From positions 806,001 through 870,000 of the forward strand of contig CAWFOC010000003.1 in the NCBI GenBank assembly GCA_963817395.1: a DNA stretch of 64,000 nucleotides, written 5' to 3'. Origin of the DNA: CAWGYQ01 sp963817395 (lineage in GTDB: Bacteria > Acidobacteriota > Vicinamibacteria > Vicinamibacterales > CAVPJW01). Every line of letters starts with the position of its first letter. The first letter of the stretch is position 1. Under the pieces are notes generated by a model. That model had not been told where the DNA came from, made no database searches, and saw only the letters and a program-made list of their open reading frames with translations. A program made the position numbers and the translations under genes. Below, piece after piece: positions 28,577 to 36,375 of the stretch.

Positions 28577-29026
28577 CTACGGCATCGCCGCCGCAGCGCG
28601 CTTCATCATCTCGTCGGGATCCACGTCCTCGATGTGCGATGCAATCTGCCAGCTGTGGCCGAAGGGATCGACCAGCTTGCCAAAACGATCGCCCCAGAAC
28701 ATGTCGGCCACCGGCATCGTCTCTTTGGCGCCCGCCGCCACGGCGCGCTTGAACCACGCGTCGACATCGGGAACATAGAGAAACAGGTTCGACTTCGAGC
28801 GCGCCTCAACGCCCATCTGCGGCATCGGATCGCAGAGCATCACGCGCGCGTCGCCAATCTGCAGCTCGGCATGCGCGATCTTGCCGTCGGGCGTCGGCAT
28901 CTGAAAGAGCTCTTCAGCGCCGAAGGCCTTCTTGTAGAAGGCAATCGCTGAAGCGGCCCCATCAACGACGAGGTACGGGGTCACGGTGTGATATCCGTCC
29001 GGAACAGGCTTTACGGTCTTTGACAT
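28577..29026 (-). CDS. VOC-superfamily (PhnB/glyoxalase-like) protein
   Basis: 149 residues with an AGGAGAG ribosome site. Two beta-alpha-beta modules: 'YHTVTPYLVVDGAASAIAFYKKAFGAEELFQM', here residues 12-43, and 'SNLFLYVPDVDAWFKRAVAAGAKETMPV'. It ends with the PhnB-like 'WGDRFGKLVDPFGHSWQIASHIEDV'. The metal-site pattern is incomplete: one His in 'IAHAELQIG' and Glu/His positions near 'FGHSW'. Enzyme or antibiotic-binding roles exist in the family. Function here unknown. First gene of a two-gene unit with the TIM-barrel protein. Confidence 0.85.
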   Translation of the reverse strand: MSKTVKPVPDGYHTVTPYLVVDGAASAIAFYKKAFGAEELFQMPTPDGKIAHAELQIGDARVMLCDPMPQMGVEARSKSNLFLYVPDVDAWFKRAVAAGAKETMPVADMFWGDRFGKLVDPFGHSWQIASHIEDVDPDEMMKRAAAAMP

Positions 29027-29187
29027 GGCACTCTCCTCGATTCTCGCTCTCTATTACTCGCCGCCGCCTCCGTCCTTTAATGTCGGCTGCCCTGGGATTC
29101 GCCGCGCGTCAGCCCATGATGGTAGTCGGCCCGCCAATCAGCCGGCACTGCGAAGATCGCTGGTTTGTTGAGCTGGACTTGCTCTGC

Positions 29188-29193
29188 TAGCAT
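29188..29193 (+). promoter_or_regulatory. Candidate promoter before the D-aminoacylase-like gene (TTGTTG-N17-TAGCAT)
   Basis: -35-like TTGTTG at 29165-29170, 17-base spacer, -10-like TAGCAT ending 7 bases before ATG 29201. It predicts a leaderless mRNA. The match to sigma-70 boxes is moderate. Confidence 0.35.
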
Positions 29194-29200
29194 CAGCCTC

Positions 29201-30926
29201 ATGTCCCGAAAATGTTCGAAGTCGTTGGTGATCAATGGGAAACGTCTACTCGCCGCGGTTGCTCTGATCGCGGCACCCGTTCTTTCGGCCCAGGGTCCGT
29301 CCCCGGATTTTGACGTCGTGATTACCGGCGGCCGCATCGTCGATGGCACCGGCGCGCCGTGGTACCGCGCGGATGTCGGCGTAAGGGGCGATCGCATTCA
29401 GCGCGATTGGGAATCTGGCGAGCCAGACGGCGCGGATGCGCATCGACGCGACGAACCTCGTGGTGTCCCCGGGCTTCATCGACATGCTCGGCCAGTCCGA
29501 GTTCGAAGTGCTGGTGGACAATCGCGCCGCCAGCAAGATCACGCAGGGCATCACGACCGAAGTGACAGGCGAGGGCAGCTCGATTGCCCCGATCAACGAC
29601 CGGATCGTCAGGGAGCTGACACCCAGCTTCAGCCATTTTGGCGTGACGGCGGACTGGCGCAGTCTGGCGGACTACTTCAAGCGGCTCGAAGAACGCACTC
29701 ATCCCGCCATCAATCTCGCCACCTTCGTCGGCGCCGGAGGGCTGCGCAACTATGTCATGGGCGCTGACGATCGACGCGCCACCCGTGAAGAGCTCGACCA
29801 GATGCGCAAGCTGGTCGCCCAGGCCATGGAAGACGGCGCGCTTGGTGTCAGCTCGTCGCTGCAGTACGTGCCGGATCGCTTCGCGGATACGAGCGAGCTC
29901 GTGGAGCTGTCGAAGGTTGCCCGATCGTACGGGGGCATCTACATCACGCACCAGCGTTCGGAGGGCGCGAAAATCTTCGACTCGCTCGACGAGGTGTTCA
30001 CGATTGCCGAGCAGGCCCGGATTCCCGCAGAGATTTGGCATCTGAAGACCGCATACAAGGCTCAGTGGGGACGGATGCCCGAGGTACTCACCCGCATCGA
30101 GTCGGCGCGAGCCCGTGGGCTCGACATCACGGCCAACCAGTATCCGTACACCCGCGCGTCGAACGGGCTGGATGCCTGTCTGCCGCTCTGGGTCCGCGAA
30201 GGCGGAACCGATCGCATGCTGAAACGCCTCGAGGACCCCGCGCAGCGTGCGCGCATCAAGCAGGAAATGGACGATGGGACGGTCACGGAATGGGAGAACC
30301 AGTGGTACGGCGCCGGCGGAGGCGACGGGGTGATGTTGTCGTCCGTGCTGAACCCTGAGCTGAAAAAGCACGAAGGCAAGACGCTCTCGGCGATTGCCCG
30401 CGAGCTCGACAAGGATCCACGCGATGTCGTCATGGACTTCGTGATTGCCGATCGAGGCGAGAGCAGCGTGATTACCGCCATCATGACGGAAGACGACGTG
30501 CGGGCGGCGCTGAAGCATCCGCTGGTCAGCATCGACACCGATTCTTCGGCGCAGGCCGAGGACGGGCCCCTGTCGAAGTCCAAGTCGCACCCGCGCGCGT
30601 GGGGCACGTTCCCGCGCATCCTCGGCCGCTACGTGCGCGAGGAACGGTTGCTGACGCTGGAGGAAGCCGTGCGCAAGATGACGTCGCGCCCGGCCTCGCG
30701 TGTCGGGCTCGCCGACCGCGGCATCCTTCGTCCCGGTCTGGCGGCCGATCTCGTCGTCTTCGATCCGTCCACCATCCGCGACGTCTCGACGTTCGAAGAC
30801 CCCTTGCACTATTCGCAGGGCGTCCGCTACGTGCTCGTGAACGGCCGGGCGGTGGTGGCGGAGGGAAAGATCACGGACGAGCGGCCGGGACGTCCGTTGA
30901 GGGGACCGGGCTACCGTCAGCGCTGA
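29201..30926 (+). CDS. Exported D-aminoacylase-like amidohydrolase lacking the N-terminal HxH, one frame break
   Basis: About 574 residues. The signal peptide (RLLAAVALIAAPVLSAQG) is followed by 'VVITGGRIVDGTGAPWYRADV'. One extra base near 29395-29402 breaks the frame before 'SPGFIDMLGQSEFEVLV'. The usual metal site at this place is 'GFIDxHxH'. Here it reads MLGQSE, so the first two His ligands are absent. Later family blocks are present: 'GITTEVTGEGSSIAP', 'GALGVSSSLQYVP', 'IYITHQRSEG', 'IPAEIWHLKT', 'VSIDTDSSAQ' and 'GLAADLVVFDPSTIRD'. N-acyl-D-amino acid deacylase is the nearest named activity. The altered site suggests another substrate or one-metal chemistry. Confidence 0.85.
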
Positions 30927-30933
30927 GCGAAAA

Positions 30934-31868
30934 CTATTCGGCTTCCGCACGCGGCACGTTCGACAGATGCTCGAGCGCCAGCATCAACGCGTGTGTCCCG
31001 CGCTCGCCGTGGCCCTGCGCCTTGACGGCCTGATACAGCTGGTGGACGAGAGCCAGGCCCGGCATCGACAGATTCATCGCTCTGGCTTCGTCGAGCGCGA
31101 TCGCCATGTCTTTGAGGAAATGGTCCACCATGAAGCCCGGGATCGAAGTTGTTCTTCAGGATTCGGGGCGCCAGATTGTCGAGTGTCCAGCATCCAGCTG
31201 CCCCGCCGCGAATCGAGCTGAGCATCGTTTCGAGATTCAGCCCGGCGCGGTAGCCGTACAACAAGCTCTCGCACACGCCGATCATGGTTCCAGCAATCAC
31301 GATTTGATTGCACATCTTCGTGTGCTGGCCGGCCCCGGGCCCGCCCTGGCGGACGATGCTCTTGCCGAGCGTCTCGAAAATCGGCATGGCTGCAGCGATG
31401 GCAGCGCTCTCCCCGCCGATCATGATCGAAAGGGTGGCGTTGCGTGCTCCCACATCGCCACCCGAAAGCGGCGCGTCGATGGCCCACGCCCCGGCGGCAG
31501 CCGCGGCATCTGCGATCTCGCGCGCCAATCGCGGTTCGGTCGTGGTCATGTCGATGAGAATCGCGCCGGGTGACACGGCCGGCAGGATGCCCCGGTCGCC
31601 GAAGTACACCTCGCGAACATCCCGGGGGAACCCGACGATGGTGCACACCACGTGCGACCTTTCGGCTACCTCGCGCGGCGACGCGGCCCAGCTCGCGCCT
31701 CGCTCGAGAAGGCCCTCGGCCTTGGTCTTCGTGCGCGTGTGGACCGTCACCGTGTGTCCCTTCGCCAGAAGGTGGCCGCACATGGAGCGGCCCATCACCC
31801 CCGTCACCGATCCATCCGATGCTGGTGTCCAGGGTGACGAGACTCGGTGGCGTGCGTGTATCCGTCAT
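30934..31868 (-). CDS. NAD(P)-dependent beta-hydroxyacid dehydrogenase (HIBADH family), two frame breaks
   Basis: About 311 residues. N-terminal 'IGWIGTGVMGRSMCGHLLAKGHTVTVHTR' (residues ~16-44, split by an extra G at about 31804) is the Rossmann motif of the family. 'IDAPLSGGDVGARNATLSIMIGG' is the substrate-binding motif, and 'GPGAGQHTKMCNQI' contains the catalytic Lys. A second extra G at about 31138 precedes 'FMVDHFLKDMAIALDEA'. The enzyme oxidises 3-hydroxyisobutyrate, tartronate semialdehyde or a related acid. No pathway genes lie next to it. Divergent from the phosphatase gene. Confidence 0.88.
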
Positions 31869-31925
31869 GGAGTCGCCATGTTGCTTCACAAGCGTGTCCT
31901 TGGCAAGGTGACGGCGGACTGCCGC

Positions 31926-31931
31926 TACAAT
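31926..31931 (+). promoter_or_regulatory. Candidate -10 box (TACAAT) 7 bases before the phosphatase GTG
   Basis: TACAAT ends 7 bases upstream of GTG 31939 with no Shine-Dalgarno between, so the mRNA would start at or next to the start codon. A TTGGCA at 31900-31905 is 20 bases away, too far for a good -35. Confidence 0.4.
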
Positions 31932-31938
31932 TGACGCC

Positions 31939-33463
31939 GTGCAGCGTACAACGAAGTCGATTCTTGCCGGGGCGTGTCTCGCGTTGGTTCCGCTCGTGGT
32001 TTCGTGCCGGGCCAGACCCGCCCCGGAGGCCGCGATCGATCGCGCACCCATTCTCAGAATGTTCGCTCGCGCCTACTATCCGGGCCGCAGCGGGCAGATC
32101 ATGATCGCGCCTCGAGAGGGTCGCATTCTCACAAACACCGACCCGAACTACCCGTACATGCACGGCAGCCCGTGGGACTACGACACACACATTCCGTTGA
32201 TCTTTTACGGTCCGCCGTTCATCCGGCCCGGCCGGTACGGCGATGTCGTGTCGCAGCAGGCTGTCGCGCCTACCATCGCCAGGCTGCTGAAGTTGCCGAT
32301 GCCGGTGACGACCACCGGTCCCGTGCTCGCCCGGGCTCTTGCTTCGGATGCGCCTGCACCGCGAATGGTGCTCGTCGCGGTGCTGGATGGCGCCCGAAGC
32401 GACTATCTCGAGCGTCATGCCGCGTCCCTTCCGAACTTGAGCCGTCTTCGACGCGAAGGCGCGGAGTTCGACGGTGCCCGTGTCGACTACCTGCCCACCG
32501 CGACGGCCGTGGCGCATGCCACGGTGGCCACCGGCACCGACCCGCGCGTCCACGGCATCGTCGTCAATCTCGGGTTCGACACCATGACGGGGAAGGAACG
32601 GGATCCCGTTCCGGCCAGACGAGGTGCCGCCCATCATGGTTCCGACGCTGGCCGACCTCTGGAACATCAACACCGGAGGCCGTGCCGTAATTGCCGCGCA
32701 GGGCAGTCTCTACTACGCGCCTGCCGCCCTCGCAGGTCACGGCGCATGCATGTCGAACGCTCGCCCGGTGATCATGGCGGCCTACAGCCAGACCACCGGA
32801 GGATGGGTGACCAATCCCAACTGCTTCCGCCTGCCGGCGTATCTGGCGTCGATGAGCGCACAACGCGTGTGGGAGAGTGCTGGCGGCGTGTGGCTGGGAC
32901 ACGACATTCGGAGCTTCAGCGAGGTTCGGCGCACGTCCCTCTTCGCGCGATTCGAAATAGACGCGCTCACGGCCCTCATCGAGCACGAGCCGTTTGGTGC
33001 TGACGATGTGGCCGATCTGCTGCTGGTCAATCTCAAGACGCCCGATTTCGTCGGGCACAAGTACGGCCCCGACTCGCCGGAACTGGCCGAGACGATGGCC
33101 GAGCTCGACCGCCAGATCGGCCGCGCTCTCGCGGCGGTCGAAGCCAAAGTGGGGAAGGGGCGCTATCTGGTGGTGATTACCGCCGATCACGGCATGCCGG
33201 CCGAGCCGCCGCGAGGTGGGCGCATCACCGAACCGGAGCTGACCACCCTCATCAACCATCGCTTCGATCCGGGCGAGCAACGCCTGGTGCAGCTCTACGA
33301 GTCGTCGAACGGTCAGATCTTCATCGATCGATCGCGGTTAGGCGAGCTGGGCGTCACCTTGAAGGACGTCGCGGCGTTCCTCGAGCAGCAGCCGTTCATG
33401 TACGTCGCGTTCACCGAAGACGAAGTGCGGGCTCAAGCGAGCGCCGCGCTTCAGGCCCGCTGA
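31939..33463 (+). CDS. Alkaline-phosphatase-superfamily lipoprotein with permuted domain order, one frame break
   Basis: About 508 residues, with a lipoprotein leader ending 'PLVVSC'. Residues ~40-125 hold 'ARAYYPGRSGQIMI', 'MHGSPWDYDTHIPLIFYG' and 'APTIARLLKLPMP', which in PafA/NPP-type enzymes form the C-terminal end and supply a zinc His (DTH). Only afterwards comes the usual N-terminal block 'MVLVAVLDGARSDYLERH' (metal Asp) and 'DYLPTATAVAHATVATGTDPRVHGI' (Thr nucleophile, quoted in part). Then come 'TPDFVGHKYGPDS' and 'ITADHGMPAEPP' (remaining metal ligands). All ligands exist but in circularly permuted order. One extra base near 32600-32608 breaks the frame. Likely phosphomonoesterase or phosphodiesterase in the envelope, co-transcribed with the LysR gene 12 bases on. 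Confidence 0.82.
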
Positions 33464-33475
33464 AGCCCGCTGAAG

Positions 33476-34394
33476 ATGGACCTGCGTCAACTGGAAATCC
33501 TGCGCGCGGTCGTTGAGACCGGTTCGTTCACCGGCGCGGGGCGACGCCTGAACGTCTCGCAGTCGGCCATCAGCCGACAGATCCTGCTGCTCGAAGAAGA
33601 GCTGAACGAACCGCTGTTTCTGCGGGTCGGGCGGCGGGTTCGCATCACGCCCACCGGCGAGACCCTGCTGGGCCTCGGACGCCGCGTCCTGGGCGACATC
33701 GACGAGACGCGCGCCAGCATCCTGGAAAGCGGCAGGACCCTCTCCGGGACCCTTCGCCTGGTCGGCGGGATGACCGTATGTCTCTACGTCTTTCCCGTGC
33801 TGCTCAAGCAGTTCCGCCGGCTCCACCCGAATGTCGAGCTCAAGCTGAGCACGGGCGGCACGCCACGGCTCATCCGCCGGCTGTTGAGCGGCACCGCTGA
33901 TCTCGGGCCTGCTCACGCTTCCCATCGAACATCCCAATCTGGTGAGCGTGCCGATGATGCGCGAAGAGCTGCTGCTAGTGACTTCACCCTCGCACGTACT
34001 GGCGCGCCGCCGCGAGGTGCAGCCCAAGGATCTGGCACGACAGACGTTCGTGCTCTTCGAGTCGGGATCCAACTCGCGCCTCGTGATCGACCAGTTCTTC
34101 GTGCGCGAACAGATCGCGCCCAAGGTCGCGATGGAGACCGAGAACGTCGAGATCATCAAGGCGCTGGTGCGGGCCGGCCTCGGCGTCGGCATCGTGCCGT
34201 ACCAGGCCGTCGCTCGGGAAATCCATGCGGGCGCTCTCCACTATGCCCGCATTGCCGGCGCGCCGATCGTTCGAGAGACGGGGTGGGTGCACCTGAAGAC
34301 GGAGCGCGTCCCGCGCATGACCCTGGAAATGATGAACACTCTTGCGAAAGCCCTGCCGCGTCTGAAGCTGCTACCTGCATCGAGACGCGGCTGA
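33476..34394 (+). CDS. LysR-family transcriptional regulator, one frame break
   Basis: About 306 residues. The N-terminal winged HTH starts 'MDLRQLEILRAVVETGSFTGAG' (quoted in part) with 'NVSQSAISRQILLLEEEL' as recognition helix. The effector domain begins 'GTLRLVGGMTVCLYVFPVLL'. After one extra G at about 33903-33908 it continues 'GLLTLPIEHPNLVSVPM', 'ELLLVTSPSHVLARR' and 'VRAGLGVGIVPYQAV'. The gene sits 12 bases after the phosphatase, unusual for LysR genes, which are usually divergent from their target. The target may be the phosphatase unit or a distant operon. Confidence 0.88.
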
Positions 34395-34536
34395 GGGTTC
34401 CCGGCGCAGAAGGGCGCCATGCGCTTGCAGCATGACATGGCATATAGCATGCGTCGATCAGATTGGTTGGATGCGTACTTTCTATTGGTGCCGGTCGGGC
34501 GCGGCGGCTAAGCTTTTTGCAAGAGGTACCGAACCC

Positions 34537-34722
34537 GTGGAAGACACTCCTACGCGCGTGATCGCCATCGTCCTTCCCGAAACGGAGTGGCACGCCCTGC
34601 TGCTCCTCGAGCACGAACCGGTTGGCTGGCTGAGGCGGAAGATCCGCGAGCGGCTGGAGCGTGCCGACAGCCTCGCGGCGATTCCGTCGTCTTATCCGGA
34701 TCGCCCGATTGTGATGTCCTGA
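34537..34722 (+). CDS. Small conserved-looking protein of unknown function
   Basis: 61 residues from GTG 34537, supported by AGAGGT seven bases upstream. Sequence 'RVIAIVLPETEWHALLLLEHEP' (quoted to 22 at most in pieces: strand, then helix) followed by 'GWLRRKIRERLERADSL' reads like a short alpha/beta protein. No family recognised. It stands alone between the LysR and SGNH genes. Codon use is like its neighbours. It could be non-coding, but the ribosome site and amphipathic pattern favour a real gene. Confidence 0.5.
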   Translation: MEDTPTRVIAIVLPETEWHALLLLEHEPVGWLRRKIRERLERADSLAAIPSSYPDRPIVMS

Positions 34723-34926
34723 CGCTCGCGCTGCCGCAAAGGCGTCCACCAGGCTGGCGTCCTGCGGACGCCCCGGACACCCGATCCCGCCCACTGTCGT
34801 TTCGCGCTGGCCCTCTGCTAATCCGGCGGTATGATCGGAGCTCGCTCGAGAGGGCCGACGAGGCGCGGAGCAGCTCCGCGCGTGTCCGGTCGATCCTGGT
34901 CAATCAACCCGTTGGAGGTCGTTCGT

Positions 34927-35682
34927 ATGCCACGCAGACTCTACCTGATGGTCACGCTCGCTCTGGCGGTGCTGGTTGCCACGGCAGGACAGCAGCTCGC
35001 AGCTCAGCAACCCGCAGCTCAGCAACCCGCCGTGCAACAACCCGCGGGACAGCAGGCTGCAGAAGCGGGCCGCAACACTCCCGATCCCGATCGGTTCGAG
35101 GCCGACATCCGGAAATACGAGGAGGCCGATCGCACCAATCCACCCGCGCCGGGTTCCATCGTCTTCATCGGAAGCTCGTCGATTCGACGCTGGCAGGCGC
35201 TCGGAGAGGACTTTCCTGGACTGCCGGTGCTCAATCGCGGATTCGGCGGTTCGGAGTACCCGGATCTCGTCCGCTACGCGGAACGGTTGGTCGCGCCAGT
35301 CAAGCCGAAGATGGTGGTGTTCTACGCGGGAGACAATGACGTGTCGCGCGGACGGACGCCGGAACAGATCGAAGCTGACATCCGGGAGCTCGCCGGGAAA
35401 GTTCATCGCGCATTGCCTCAGACCCGCATCGTGTTCATGTCGATCAAGCCCAGTCTGTCCCGGTGGAAGTACGTCGAGCAGATGCGGCAGGCGAACGAGC
35501 GGATGCGGAAGTTCGTGGCCGAGGATCCGCGCCGGATCTACGTCGACGTCTTTACGCCGATGCTCGGCGCCGACGGCCAGCCCCGCCCGGAGCTCTACGT
35601 GGAAGACGGCCTCCACCTGACCCGAGTTGGCGAACGGCTGTGGGCGTCGATCCTGGCGCCCGTGCTGAATCCCAAGACCTGA
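34927..35682 (+). CDS. Exported SGNH/GDSL-type hydrolase with Gln-rich repeat linker
   Basis: 251 residues from ATG 34927 (GGAGGT upstream). After the signal peptide, a tandem repeat of five-residue units of AAQQP/AVQQP type (DNA about 34990-35055, 15-base unit) forms a linker. The SGNH fold follows: 'IVFIGSSSIRRW' (block I Ser), 'VLNRGFGGSEY' (block II Gly), 'VVFYAGDNDVSRG' (block III Asn) and 'DGLHLTRVGERLW' (block V Asp-His). Carbohydrate or lipid ester hydrolysis is likely. The repeat length may vary between strains. Convergent with the CBM9-like gene. Confidence 0.9.
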   Translation: MPRRLYLMVTLALAVLVATAGQQLAAQQPAAQQPAVQQPAGQQAAEAGRNTPDPDRFEADIRKYEEADRTNPPAPGSIVFIGSSSIRRWQALGEDFPGLPVLNRGFGGSEYPDLVRYAERLVAPVKPKMVVFYAGDNDVSRGRTPEQIEADIRELAGKVHRALPQTRIVFMSIKPSLSRWKYVEQMRQANERMRKFVAEDPRRIYVDVFTPMLGADGQPRPELYVEDGLHLTRVGERLWASILAPVLNPKT

Positions 35683-35694
35683 GCGCGCGCGGAT

Positions 35695-36375
35695 TCAGGA
35701 CGTCACGAACACGAGATCGCCAAACGCGGCGGGAACGTGGAAGCTGGGCTGACCCGTGGGGGACCACGCCATCATCAAGGCGGCCTGATTCCGGCGGGTC
35801 GGTCCACCCGGCCGCTTGATGCGGTACACATTGAACCGCCACCGCTCGCCGCCGGGCGGCAGCCGAAGGCGCCGTGCCGGATCGAGGGTCGTGAAATCGA
35901 GCCACGGCATGCACGCAAGCGCTGTCCATCCCATCGCTTTCCCGCGTGCGTCGGCGAGCGGGACAACGGCGGTCTCGAGGCCGGCAAAGTTCCACGAGAG
36001 ATCTCCCGCCCTGTCGGGTTCGCCGCGAATCATCCTGAGGTCGCAGGTCACGTTCATCGGGCTGATCTCGAGCTCCGCATAGTTCTCTCCGGAACCATCG
36101 GGATCGATGAAGATTTCGACCACTTCTTCTTCCCAGAGCGCATCGTCGTGCCGGGTCATGGTGTGCCACGGCGCGTCATCGACGGCGTCGAATCTCGCGT
36201 AGAGGCCGCGTTCGCTCCACAGCGCGCGAAACTCCGTCGAATAGCCCGACGATCCCCAGCTGATCCGGTCGGCCGCCGACCAGGGGCCCGCCGCGCCACC
36301 GAGCAGCGACTCGTGGGCGGCTGAGTTACGATGCACCGCGTACGCCGGCCGGCGTGCGGCAATCTGATCAGACAT
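35695..36375 (-). CDS. Carbohydrate-binding family 9-like domain protein
   Basis: 226 residues. Pattern of a DOMON/CBM9-like sheet: 'FRALWSERGLYARFDAVDD', 'DALWEEEVVEIFIDPDGSGENYAELEISPMNVTCDL' (segments at ~78-113), and 'WTALACMPWLDFTTL'. It closes with 'ERWRFNVYRIKRPGG'. No signal peptide is visible, so location is unclear. Its start codon overlaps that of the divergent DUF2961 gene within one CATG, and a TATGAT hexamer sits 8 bases upstream. Probable role: sugar or heme/ligand recognition, perhaps tied to the glycan-related neighbour. Confidence 0.75.
   Translation of the reverse strand: MSDQIAARRPAYAVHRNSAAHESLLGGAAGPWSAADRISWGSSGYSTEFRALWSERGLYARFDAVDDAPWHTMTRHDDALWEEEVVEIFIDPDGSGENYAELEISPMNVTCDLRMIRGEPDRAGDLSWNFAGLETAVVPLADARGKAMGWTALACMPWLDFTTLDPARRLRLPPGGERWRFNVYRIKRPGGPTRRNQAALMMAWSPTGQPSFHVPAAFGDLVFVTS

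Noticed and set aside
29322..30950. 542-codon open frame on minus, antisense to the amidohydrolase
   Set aside because: Antisense shadow; the plus frame shows the amidohydrolase blocks.
34990..35055. Possible DNA-level minisatellite or mobile repeat in the SGNH gene
   Set aside because: The 15-base units stay in frame and encode a Gln/Pro linker after the signal peptide, so it is a protein repeat.
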